From Inonotus obliquus (Eukaryota; Basidiomycota; Agaricomycetes; Hymenochaetales; Hymenochaetaceae), in the NCBI GenBank assembly GCA_032164295.1, contig JAJHTX010000010.1, positions 62,001 to 126,000 of the forward strand: a stretch of DNA of 64,000 nucleotides. Direction: 5' to 3'. How positions within the stretch are numbered: position 1 is the stretch's first letter; every line of letters starts with the position of its first letter. The notes beneath the pieces were generated by a model. That model ran no database searches. It had not been told where the DNA came from and worked only from the letters and a program-made list of their open reading frames with translations. Below are positions 1-10,556 of this stretch, piece after piece. Made by a program: the position numbers and the translations under genes.

Positions 1-82
1 ATTGGAATATCCGCAGAACAAGTACGTAGCACAAGAACATCGCCAGAGCGGGGACTGAACAACACCAGGATACGTCACTCAC

Positions 83-725
83 TTGGATCAACTCCACTTT
101 CAACAGTTTTGTATACACCAGCGCCACCGCGTCCCATCCTCGTTTTTACGACTTTCTCATCGTCTCCGTCGGATACCTGCCCCAATAACCTGCTTTCTTC
201 CTTTGCACGCTCTTTCGCAAGGTGCTTCCCCAACGCTCGTTGACGAGCATCAGTTTGTAGATGTAAGGCGTATTCCGCGCTCGCACTTACGATGGGTTTC
301 GACCTACCCTTCCCTTTTGTCCTCCCCGATGTTGGGGTTGGGGAAGGGATCGAGGCCGATAATGGTGATCCGGGATCAGAAAATGCAACGTAATCTTCAC
401 TTGTTCCAGACGATCCGGACATGACCGACGCAGCACCTGATCCGACGGTCGCTGCGACGGAGTCGATATTTGAATATAAGCTCGACGGGCTCGACATGGT
501 GGAGTTTGATCCGACGGAAAACACCCTACGGATCCTAGAGGTTGATGAGGTCGAGGTGGATAGTCTACTGGAAGCTGACGATGGGCTTTGCACGGATGCA
601 TTCTTAACCTCGAGCATGGACTGCTTTCTTGCACGTATGTTACCCAGACCGCCTCTACTAGAGGCGGGGACTTGTTTCTGAGAGGAATCAGAGTCGTCGT
701 CATCAGTATGATAATCCATAGTCAT
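83..725 (-). CDS. DUF3602-like serine-rich protein, 5' exon (partial, runs off left edge)
   Basis: The first coding exon runs from an ATG at 725 (MTMDYH) to a GTGAGT donor at 82-77, so the gene continues beyond position 1. The roughly 214 visible residues begin acidic (DDDDSDSS), then carry SSRGGLGNIR near residue 25, a long Ser/Thr/Pro-rich stretch, a basic helical stretch (KHLAKERAKEES) and GRGGAGVYK near the end. The two RGG(A/L)GN-like motifs are the hallmark of fungal DUF3602 proteins, whose function is unknown. The family call rests only on these motifs. A farther upstream in-frame ATG at 767 exists, but the MTMDYH start gives a typical acidic N-terminus. No membrane segment or signal peptide is seen. 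Confidence 0.6.
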
Positions 726-2860
726 AGAAGGTGAGAAATGAAAGGTGGGGATGCAAAGGGGGATCACGCGGAAATATAAGCAATGATGCAGGCAAAAAAT
801 AACTCGGTCGGATACGTGGATATATAACAGATCTAGAGAGAAGAAGACGAAATTGAATTGGTGTGAACTTAAATATTGCGTAAGCGATCACAGCGGAATT
901 GCGAAGTGAAGAATAGAACGAGGACGGGCCGCCGTAACCAAAGGCAGTCCTAAGGTTCGAGAAGTGGCCATCGGAAGCATTTCCAACCACCAAACAAGCA
1001 CATGGCTTGCAGAGCAAGGAACCGAAAAATGAAAAGGAGAATGATGGCAAAAGATCGAAGCTCTGAAAAAATTCCGGCTCATCCCAACCGGGAACAGCGC
1101 GGAAGAGATGTAGAAGAGAATTCTCGGACATAGCGGGTGGCCTGCGATAGTGAAAATACCCGGACCACAAAGCGTACATAAGTCGGGTCAATTGGGGAAG
1201 GTGTGACGAAAGCACAGCGGGTGAGTGAGAATTCAACTTACCCGTCGCTTCTCCTTCACAGGAGCAGGTGAGATCTGTAACTCAGTCGCAAATGGCGAAA
1301 GCGTCAGTGGCGGAGACAGCAGGGGAGAGTCTAGACGTGGCTGTGCAAACACATATTGCGAATGCGATGGTGAAGGTGAAGGCGAAGGTGACACAGGCGG
1401 AGCGATACGCGCGCTTAGCATTCCTAAATAACGAGGGTCGTGGAATCTTCAGAAATTGACAACGACGTCGACAGAAAGAGTTGCAGAGGAGTCGGGAAAG
1501 AAGGGGGTGAAGGAGTAGAGATGGCAGCCATAAGTAATGCGTTGAAAGCGGAATTGGAGTAAGGTTCCGAGAGGATGCAGATGGGAAGAGGTCTGGAGCT
1601 ATTGAGTTTGAAGCCGCACCCAAGATAGACCCAGAGGTGGGAAGTCTTGCGACGTTCGCTGTCGAGAGGATGATAAGCGTGTCTTCTGCCTTTTCGCCAA
1701 GTTTTCTTTCCCCCACCGCGTAACAGAGATTTATGATTCTATGAGAAGTTACTTATCGGACGCGTCCGTTGGTTAGAAAAGGCACCGAGATCACTCACTG
1801 AGCGGATTCGCGGGGAGTCATTCAAGCACATGCCTAAGAGCATGCGAGGAGCGACGGCTTGAGAATTGAGAACCTGGTCCACCGCGGAGATGGACTGCGC
1901 CTGAGAGACGAGCCCGACGCGGCTGAGGTAACAGCGAGCGCCGATCACCGCAGATACAAAACACTTGACCACTGAGTTTGATAGATGGCTGATTTGAATC
2001 AGCTCTGCGCTCCAACTCAATCTTCTCGCTTCACTCAAATAGCTGTCTCCCCTGTCCGAGCCATACTAGCCAAGGACTTCTTGTCCTGGAAGAGCACGCT
2101 GGTCAGTCCAAGGGACTTTACTGCGGGTAGTAGCGATTAGAATTCATTCCGATTATTATCCATTCGATGAACAAATCACGCAGGCAAAATGACAATGACA
2201 GGCCTGGAGAGAGAAAAGAAGGCAGAGATCAATGGATCGCACTTACAGAACTATCATCATTCCAAGTTCCTGAACCTGTTTTCATTTGCCACAGATTGCA
2301 GCCCAGATAACGAACGTAACGTTGGAAGGCGAATCAGGCAATGCCTGGGTGATGCGGCCGATGGACGGCATGATTTCTGTCCATAAGGTGTGATTTCGTC
2401 TCGGTTGGGTCGGGTCTTGCGCGTCCACGCCAAGGGATCCGTGAAAAGAGAGATGAGAGGTAGAGCGAAAATCCGAATAAAAGCCGGTGCAGCTAGCCAA
2501 GTGCTGGCCCTCAGTGGCGCATCTATTCTCGTGACCGTGGAAACATTATTTGCCCACCACCAAACTTCATCTGCGCTACGCTGTTCTCGTAGGTGCCGCA
2601 CATACAGGCAGAGGCTGTGATATCCATATGCCATGCTTATACAGTGCGGTACTTTGCATCCATCGCCTCGCATGCGACCATATCATGACTTGTCCACGCT
2701 GTCATTAAGAAATCTTCGACGCTGGGCAACACTCGCATATATTGTCCCTTCTTCAGCCTCGTCTTTCCCATCGCTAATTTAGCAATGTCTCACTGGCTCT
2801 AGCATTCTAGAGAGCCTGATTCGCCTCATGTTCACTTGACATCGCATTCTCGTTGCCGCC
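726..2860. other. Gene-poor stretch with unassigned open frames
   Basis: This holds the upstream region of the DUF3602-like gene and about 1.6 kb where no recognisable protein could be built. On the minus strand, frames at 1282-1716 and 1739-2038 are open, and a good donor (GTGAGT near 1800) lies at the end of the second, so a small unknown two-exon gene is possible. On the plus strand a short Ala/Val/Lys-rich frame lies at 1268-1459. None has a domain I recognise, and the frames overlap on both strands, so none is called. Confidence 0.3.
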
Positions 2861-3286
2861 ATGATCATAGTTCCAGACGCTTTCAAATGGAAGGGTAGGC
2901 AGTTCTGGATGGAGGTGGTGTGCTTTCAACGTACTCGATCTGGATATCGTCTGGTTCTTTCAGCTCGATTGCAAGTCACGCTTACAACCGGGTCTCGCGT
3001 GATTATCAAAGTCTCCAGTAATCTCTACAGTTGTGTAGTCCCTTACATAGCTACAGAAACTATGTTAATCTACAGAAATGATAGCTTTGTGCAAATGCAC
3101 TCTGTATCGTTATGCGGAACCAAGGTTCGTCTCAAAAGCGCACATTGCTCAGACGATGTTACGTCAGTTGCGTTCTCAACCGATGGCATGCGAATCATTA
3201 CTGGATTTGGTGATTGCTTGGTCAGAATCTACGACATTACACAAGAGCAGATGGACCTCTGTCAGCGTTGCAAGACCCAGCAGTAG
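2861..3286 (+). pseudogene. WD40-repeat relic, probably of a fungal NLR-type protein
   Basis: The last 45 residues contain a clear WD40 blade: an AHC-SDDVTSVAFSTDGMRI core followed by TGFGDCLVRIYD, which ends in RIYD where WD is expected. The preceding residues lack repeat periodicity apart from a degenerate CGTKVRLKSAH blade end, and there is no start context or further blade downstream. The pattern resembles blades of the NACHT-WD40 (NLR-like) proteins common in basidiomycetes, but no NACHT domain is present. I read it as a decayed fragment immediately outside the array boundary. Confidence 0.5.
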
Positions 3287-3814
3287 CTTTCTCCTCTGAA
3301 GTGGACTCCCGTCTACGGCATATCCACATGATGACTCCCAGGACTCCAACGAGACTTTGGGCCTGTTTCGTTTCGAAAATGAATGAGGCGTGAAATCATA
3401 ATAAGATTTCTGTCTCACTACTTTTATACAGTGCACCACTTACAAAGATCCAGCCCGTTGTTTCGGCCCTATTCGAGCATCAAGACGAATGGAGCGGGAG
3501 GCAGGAGATAATGTTCACTGTTGGACAGTCTCGATAATATATGTATCCGACCATCCGTGTTCGCACAAAAAAAACGAAGATGATACGCAGGAGGATGACT
3601 ATGAAGCTGGGGTAGATTGCTCTTGCAGTTATGCAGATACGCCTCATCGCCGCTCGAAAGGCGGAGATCGGAGCGGTCATCATGACACACCCTCCCTTTT
3701 TGCAAGGAGTTAGATGCGCAATGCAATTCACACACGTTTCACTTCCTAACATGCGCAATACTCACAAGTGGCTGCTAAACAACAGCAAGCCGGGTGAGAT
3801 GAGGATGTCTCAAT

Positions 3815-4915
3815 AACCATTTTCCAGATGTGTACAGAATGACTCGCAAACCCGCCATCTGTGAGGAGCCCCATGAGTATAAGAAGGAAAGCATAGTACG
3901 GACCAACACATTCCACAGATGTACACACCGCAGCCCTTGGAAGAAGGTGCTACCCGAAGAATGACTCTGTTACTTTCGCGACTCTCAACTTGTAACTCGC
4001 AACCGGTCTGTCGTCCTCCTCCATGGTCACGCAGCGTGCTCACCGGACTGGACGCGTACATCCAGCCCCGTCAACGATCCCAGGATAACCTACCAAGATC
4101 CGTCAGATCCATATACGATTGAATGACAGCCCGAGGCGATCGGTAGAGAGTTATGTGATTGAGAGAGAGACGCCTGACACGATCATTCTCCCCAGGCCTA
4201 TTATCCATGGTAGATGCACGGGAACCGAATCAGGGCCTAGGTATGGCATGTGAGAGACAGAATATTTGAATGTAGCGGTGAGGAAGCCATTAACAGGGAT
4301 GAAACCATTCCGTCGCTCCCAAGCCCCAACAATGAGACGTCGAATTTCGAATTGCATTGCGGCTGGATCGTAACCCTTGCAGGTGCTGTATGTAGATGAT
4401 AGCAAAGATTCGAAGAATTAGACGCAGGTACTCTGGATTGTGCTGCTATGATGGATCAAACCGTTGTACAGGGTGAGGGAGTGAAGAAGCCGTAGACGAT
4501 GGCGAAGGAGGGTATACACCTATGTGTTCGGTCCACGGTGTCGGAGCTTTGCGAATTTCGAATTAGCCACTGCGGGCAACGACGGCATTTCCTTCAAGTT
4601 GTACTGATCATTTCGGATGGGATTGTGGACCAGTAAGTAGCTGGAGACGGAGGGCGAGGAGGGCGAGAATGTGGTGTGACACGTCTTCTCTCGCTGCCGA
4701 TGCAAACAAGTAATATTGTAATGTATCAAATGCAGCTCGCCTACTTTGCAACATCAGTTCTTATCAGCAAACACTACATGCGAGTACTAGTTCTCCTAAA
4801 ATTGGGAATCGGTCTGCAGAGTCCCAAGGATCCTGGTGGCGTTCAGCTCGCAAAGAACGTTATCATATGTCACACACGTTTGACATGTCATGATACTTTG
4901 CATCAAGCTACAAGC
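3815..4915. repeat. Conserved ~1.1 kb spacer upstream of gene A1
   Basis: This block recurs upstream of each A gene (also 6725-7885, 11892-13119 and 17461-18755). It is near-identical between R1 and R2 and diverges by small indels in R3 and R4. Open frames on the minus strand are short and are shifted between copies by indels, so most of the block looks non-coding. It ends in the TATA box of the A gene. Confidence 0.65.
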
Positions 4916-4923
4916 TATATAAA
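4916..4923 (+). promoter_or_regulatory. TATA box of gene A1
   Basis: TATATAAA sits 100 bp before the chosen A1 start codon, inside a conserved CATCAAGCTACAAGC context. The same box lies at 7886, 13120 and, as TGTATAAA, 18756 upstream of the other copies. Confidence 0.6.
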
Positions 4924-5015
4924 CGCCCTCCCTTTCGCCCCAGGTATGCTTCCTCCAATAACAACGTACACTCAAAGCACCTACCTAGTGATCACCGCTG
5001 CTTTCCAAGGCATAA

Positions 5016-6270
5016 ATGTCCGGAGCCCGAGCCCGAGCAACGGGAAGTGACAGGGTCAAACTCGTGCGTGAGGACAGGACAAAATATATAAATGAAATGG
5101 AAGAAATAAACCCAGACGAATATAATACCCTCGTTAATTGTCTGTATCTTCTCAGTTCTTCTAGTTTGAAGGGCTAACATACTATTTCAGATGCTAAAAA
5201 CAATGAATACACCCTTCAAGCTGGTAAGGTCCAGGACGACTCGGAAGAAGAGAAGTTCGCGGTTTTATTACTAAGTGGCTCGTACCAATTGAAGCATGGG
5301 AGGGGTGTAGAACGTACGTTGAAGGATGCTATGGCTGTGCTCGTCAAATGGACAGAAAAGACCCCATGCGGTACTATCATCTCAGTTTCTCCTAATTTGA
5401 ACAGGGGCTAACATAAGAAGCAGCGGAGTCCAGACTCAAACGTGTAACTGATCGTAAACTTCTAGACAAAATGAAAGCCTTCGAAACTGAAAGGTTAAAA
5501 GAGAGTTTGTATCATGTCATTTTCTACTGATTTGAATAGGAGCTAACATACAACTTAAGTTGCTAAAGTGAAAAACTGGACACTTTGCCTTTATGAATGT
5601 GAGGGAGGGTCCCTGGTGGTTCAATTTAGAGATAGTTATCGCAAAAAAGTGGGCACGGAGGGTTCAGGCCGTACAGTGGAGGAAGCGATAGACTCGATTG
5701 ACTTGGTAACCTTGGATGAGCAATTGGCACGCCAGCCGAAAAAACCCAAGAAGAGTGCCAGTGACACGGGAGCGCGTGAAAGTCGTTTGACACCGAATGC
5801 ACCGGAAGCACCCCAAAAAGGCAGGACATCTGTATCATCTCTCATTTGAGTAGGGGCTGACATACCACTAATGAAGCCCTGAACAAGACATCCGAGTCAA
5901 TGTCCCAATCCTTCGTGAGATTGGAACATTGGAAGAAACCGGTATCCAAAAAGGATGAACAGAAAATAAATAATCACAAACATATCAAACATCTCAATGC
6001 AGGTCTGTATCATCGCAGTCTCTCCTGATTTGAATGGGGGCTAACATATATACCACTTCAGTCGCTAAATCGAGAGGATTAGAGTTTGATCACTATTGGG
6101 TCTATGTGAAGGAGGTGCGGAAGACGTTCGAGGTCTGTTTTACCAAGAACAGTGTTGAGCTGCCTGGAACCAGAGTTTCAGCCTCCACAGTGGCGGACGC
6201 TCTTGATAGGCTCAACAGCGCGTCATCTTTGATCAGCGCGTCGATCTTACCCAATGTAACTCCTATATAA
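5016..6270 (+). pseudogene. Gene A1, modular-exon family member with a damaged splice junction
   Basis: Exons read: 5016-5139, 5191-5370, 5424-5504, 5560 to about 5825, about 5875-6002, and 6062-6270. All intact junctions are phase 1. Exon 1 begins MSGARARATG and already ends in the YINEME tail seen at the ends of modules in A2-A4. Exons 2, 4 and 6 each carry the family module: hydrophobic strands followed by a helix (ERTLKDAMAVL, GRTVEEAIDS, ASTVADALDRL). After exon 4 the usual GTCTGT donor reads ATCTGT and the TTCAG acceptor is lost, so readthrough would stop at 5849. Exon 5 stays in phase only with a shifted acceptor near 5874. A1 is therefore probably truncated or decaying, although alternative splicing could rescue it. 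No known function is recognised. Confidence 0.6.
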
Positions 6271-7885
6271 TCTATTATGATTCATATGTTTTCTCGTCTT
6301 CGAATATTGCTTCCCAACAGTATAATCGACCTGTCTTGTTTCGAAGAATAAGAGATTTCCGTCTCACTGCTTTGTATCAAAGTTCGAGCTCGCCGTTTTG
6401 GCCCTATTCGAGCATCAAGACGAATGGAGCAGTCTCGATAAGATATGCATCCGACCATCCGTGTTCGCACGAAAAAAAACGAAGATGATACGCAGGGAGG
6501 ATGGCGATGAAGTTGAGGGATCCTTAGACCGAACAGGATAGATTGCTCTTGCAGTTATGCAGTTACGCCTCATCGTCCGGAGCGGTCATCACGACACACC
6601 GTCCCTTTTTGCAAGGAGTTAGATGTGCAATGCAATTCACACACATTTCACTTCCTAACATGCGCAATACTCACAAGTGGCTGCTAAACAACAGCAAGCC
6701 GGGTGAGATGAGGATGTCTCAATAACCATTTTCCAGATGTGTACAGAATGACTCGCAAACCCGCCATCTGTGAGGAGCCCCATGAGTATAAGAAGGAAAG
6801 CATAGTACGGACCAACACATTCCACAGATGTACACACCGCAGCCCTTGGAAGAAGGTGCTACCCGAAGAATGACTCTGTTACTTTCGCGACTCGCAACTC
6901 GCAACCGGTCTGTCGTCCTCCTCCATGGACACGCAGCGTGCTCACCGGACTGGACGCGTACATCCAGCCCCGTCAACGATCCCAGGATAACCTACCAAGA
7001 TCCGTCAGATCCATATACGATTGAATGACAGCCCGAGGCGATCGGTAGAGAGTTATGTGATTGAGAGAGAGACGCCTGCCACGATCATTCTCCCCAGGCC
7101 TATTATCCATGGTAGATGCACGGGAACCGAATCAGGGCCTAGGTATGGCATGTGAGAGACAGAATATTTGAATGTAGCGGTGAGGAAGCCATTAACAGGG
7201 ATGAAACCATTCCGTCGCTCCCAAGCCCCAACAATGAGACGTCGAATTTCGAATTGCATTGCGGCTGGATCGTAACCCTTGCAGGTGCTGTATGTAGATG
7301 ATAGCAAAGATTCGAAGAATTAGACGCAGGTACTCTGGATTGTGCTGCTATGATGGATCAAACCGTTGTACAGGGTGAGGGAGTGAAGTAGCCGTAGCCG
7401 ATGGCGAAGGAGGGCATACACCTATGTGTTCGGTCCACGGTGTCGGAGCTTTACGAATTTCGAATTAGCCACTGCGGGCAACGACGGCATTTCCTTCAAG
7501 TTGTACTGATCATTTCGGATGGGATTGTGGACCAGTAAGTAGCTGGAGACGGAGGGCGAGGAGGGCGAGAATGTCGTGACAGTTGTGGGCTATTCTGCTG
7601 GATAGCCAGTTGTGTCCCGACAGTGACACGTCTTCTCTCGCTGCCGATGCAAACAAGTAATATTGTAGTGTATCAAATGCAGCTCGGCTACTTTGCAACA
7701 TCAGTTCTTATCAGCAAACACTACATGCGAGTACTAGTTCTCCTAAAATTGGGAATCGGTCTGCAGAGTCCCAAGGGTCCTGGTTGGCGTTCAACCAGCA
7801 CTCGCAAAGCACGTTATCATTTGTCACACACGTTTCCCTAGCTGGCATTTGCTATGGCGCCACATTGCATGATCAAGCTACAAGC

Positions 7886-7893
7886 TATATAAA
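7886..7893 (+). promoter_or_regulatory. TATA box of gene A2
   Basis: TATATAAA lies in the same CAAGC context as in A1, 62 bp before the A2 start codon. The shorter distance reflects a deletion of the CCCTTTCGCCCCAGG segment present in A1 and A3. Confidence 0.6.
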
Positions 7894-7947
7894 CCCGTCC
7901 TCCAATAGCAACGGACACACCCTCCTATACATCACCACTGCTTTCCA

Positions 7948-9345
7948 ATGCCGCGCACAAATGAAGAGCGAAATAAGTATTATCGTGAACGAAGGGCGCT
8001 CCGATATTGTCTGTAATCATCCCAGTTTCTCCTACTTTGAATAGAGTGCTAACATACCACTTCAGTTGGTTACAAGCACAAGTATAGGCTCGTAGTAGAG
8101 TATCGGGACAAGAAAACGTGTGTGTGTGAATTTATACACAAAGGAACCGTGAAGCATACTGCTTCAGGCATGACAAAGAATGAAGCTCGTGAGATGCTCT
8201 ACATTGAAGTACGAGAACAGTTAGAGAAGGAAGTGAAAGAAGGATTGCTGTACATCCTCGAAGATGTGAAGGATGAAGATTGTATAAATGAAATGGAGAA
8301 CCATGATAATTATGATTTATTCTCGAAGTGTCTGTATCATCTCATTTCCTCCTAATTTGAATAGGAGCTAACATACAACTTCAGTTGCTGATAAGATTAA
8401 CTATACACTTAAGCTTTGTAAGGTTAGGGATGAGGGTGATTGGTTCGTGATTCTATTTAGAGATAAGAAAAGCAATATAATGGGCGAGGAGGGTTTAGGC
8501 GATACAGTGACGGAAGCTATGGATTCGAAAGAGCTCCTAGGTTATGTAAATGAACGGATGGGAAACCCTGAATCGAAAGAGGAGCAGACATCAGACAGTA
8601 AATTGACACCAGAAAGAGGAGCATCAAATAAGCAAAAGGGAGAAATGTCCAAAGGAGGAAAGCCGACATCTAGTATGATCTTCTCAGTTTCTCGTCATTT
8701 AAATAGGGGCTAACATACCAACTTGAAGCCAGTATATTGACACCGGAAGCGGGAATTAAGCGTGTCAGTAGATCGACGCCACCAGGAACGTCCAAAAGAG
8801 GAAAGCCGACATCTAGTATGATCTTCTCAGTTTCTCCTAATTTCAATAGGGGCTAACATACAACTTCAGCAATGACGTCCGGCCGAACTAACCGTGACCG
8901 GCGTGACAGTCGTCAGACATCAAACCGACAGAAAGCTACTCGTACTAGTAAGGGTAAAGAGAAAATACGTCTGTATCATTCAATAAGGGCTAACATACAA
9001 CTTCAGCTGCGACACCGGGAGCAACAACGTCGGATAACAAGACACAAGAGCAGTTCGAGGATGATCTCGCAAATAGTGAGGCCGCCGCTGAGTGTCTGTA
9101 TCATCTCACTTTCTCCTCATTTCAATAGGGGCTAACATACCACTTCAGTTCTTCGCCGTCATCATGGATATGAAATTAACATCTATCAGGACGACCACGA
9201 TAAGCTCTTTTATCAAGTAGCATTTCCCAATCCCAGATTAAAGCCAGACCAACAATGTTGGGATTTTTATAGCCTCAAGGAGCTCGAGGACTGGATAAAT
9301 GAAGGATTCCGTGTAGAGGGTAATACATATATCGAGGGACTGTGA
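7948..9345 (+). CDS. Gene A2, modular-exon family protein
   Basis: Exons as read: 7948-8008, 8066-8329, 8385-8672, 8728-8815, 8870-8968, 9007-9093 and 9149-9345. Exon 1 is short and basic (MPRTNEERNKYYRERR). Exon 2 has the clearest module: alternating hydrophobic strands, then HTASGMTKNEAREMLYIEV, ending in the INEMENHDNY tail. Exon 3 has GLGDTVTEAMDSKELLGYV and an SKLTPE linker. Exons 4-6 are short, Thr/Ser/Lys-rich linkers. The last exon (LRRHHGYEINIYQDD onward) is another strand-helix module ending at TGA 9345. Introns are phase 1 except that I could not confirm the frame across exon 4. The fifth intron is only 38 bp. The product is probably soluble; no signal peptide or membrane segment is seen. 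Confidence 0.55.
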
Positions 9346-9754
9346 TAGTTCAGATCCTGGATTGGTTTCATCGGGTTGATAACATTCTCATTTCTATTGA
9401 ATCTAGAATTATTTATACCGCCGCGAAGGTTTTTGCACGCGCCCCAGGCCTAGGGTGACGTTTTTCCCTTCTGTCTAATCGGCGAGTCCGTGAGCTCTAT
9501 TTATTTAGTTATGCCTTTGTAGTTACATCAGATTACGATGTTTTAGTTACTTTTTCAACTAAATTGGTCGATCCTGTCACGTCGATCTTACCCTTTCTTT
9601 ATACACAGGGTGACAATATAAGGTTTCTCTCGTCTTCGAATATTACAATCGACCTCTCTCGTTTCGAAGAATAAGATTTCCGTCTCACTGCTTCAAGTTT
9701 GTACCGTGCACCACTTTCAAAGTTCCGGCCAGAAGGAGGAGATCAGGTTGATCA
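9346..9754. other. Intergenic spacer between A2 and the USO1 fragment
   Basis: This AT-rich downstream sequence of A2 leads into the repeated TTTCGAAGAATAAG / CCGTCTCACT segment that marks the start of unit R3. No gene is seen. Confidence 0.5.
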
Positions 9755-10556
9755 CCATGCTTAGATTGAGAAGACTAGAAAATCGAGGTGGATCGACTCG
9801 ACTCGCGAAAAGCGACTAAAGAAGCGTGACGACATCAAATACTTGCTGATCAAAGGCTCTTGAAGGGCCGGAATATAGGACTTGGGTCCATTTAAACAAT
9901 CGATAATATGTACACTCGTCGCATGACACACGGAAGAGCGGTTTTCATTCCTTTTCGTAGTACGAAGGAGGTACTGGATGAGCCGTCCTTCCGGCGAACT
10001 GCCTTTATCCTTATAGTCCATCGGACTAGTAGAGTGATTCAAGAGAAGAATTTCAGGCTGTGGTGCTGAACTCACTTCAGCAGAAAGGTCGCCAACAAAA
10101 TTGGCACTGCCTCGCGTCTGCGTGGGGAGTATCATTAACATGAGATATTGGCGGCATACAGAGGAGTAATCCTTATACAGGCTGAAGCGAGTCGTAAAGT
10201 GGCTTTAAAGGCCGTATATCGACGATGATCGGGCCAAGCCTACGACTCTAAGAGAAGAGGTCTCGAAGAAGTTGGATCTTTTCCTGGAATATTACTATGT
10301 AAGCTGCTGAGGTCGTCCACGAGTCCAAATGTGGCGAATGCTGTGTTATTTACAACCGGAACTGCACAGGGTCCTGATATAAACTAAAAAAGGCTGCCAC
10401 ATAGCTGTTCAACTGTATCGTCAACGCTCACTAATGCAAACAATCGACGATGCTCTCGTGTGCGCGTGAATGGTGTACTGCTTGCCATGCACAGTGTAGA
10501 ATGACGACAAGTTGATACAAAAACACGTACAAAGGATCAACGGGACAGACTATAAT

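Larger units (their letters stand above)
3365..6285. repeat. Array unit R1 (carries gene A1)
   Basis: This is the first of four long direct repeats. Landmarks shared with the other units are a TTTCGAAGAATAAG / CCGTCTCACT entry segment, a GTGCACCACTT segment, the CATTTTCCAGATGTGTACAG block, the ACACCGCAGCCCTTGGAAG block, a TATA box and an A gene. R1 and R2 are most alike: both lack the USO1 segment and share a GATGAGGATGTCTCAATAACC junction. Boundaries are approximate because they were judged by eye. Confidence 0.7.
6286..9617. repeat. Array unit R2 (carries gene A2)
   Basis: This direct repeat of R1 has the same block order and near-identical spacer (6725-7885). It diverges mainly in the exons of the A gene. 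Like R1 it has no USO1 segment. The right boundary is set where the TTTCGAAGAATAAG entry segment recurs near 9660. Confidence 0.7.

Noticed and set aside
3810..4061. Minus-strand frame with MCWSVLCFPSYTHGAPHRW, also at 6719-6976
   Set aside because: It is shared only through the block duplication, has no domain, and is interrupted in R3/R4.
4151..4405. 84-residue minus-strand frame repeated almost unchanged at 7053-7307
   Set aside because: R1 and R2 are near-identical overall, so the repeat carries no coding information. In R3 and R4 the frame is broken or shifted by indels, so it looks non-coding.
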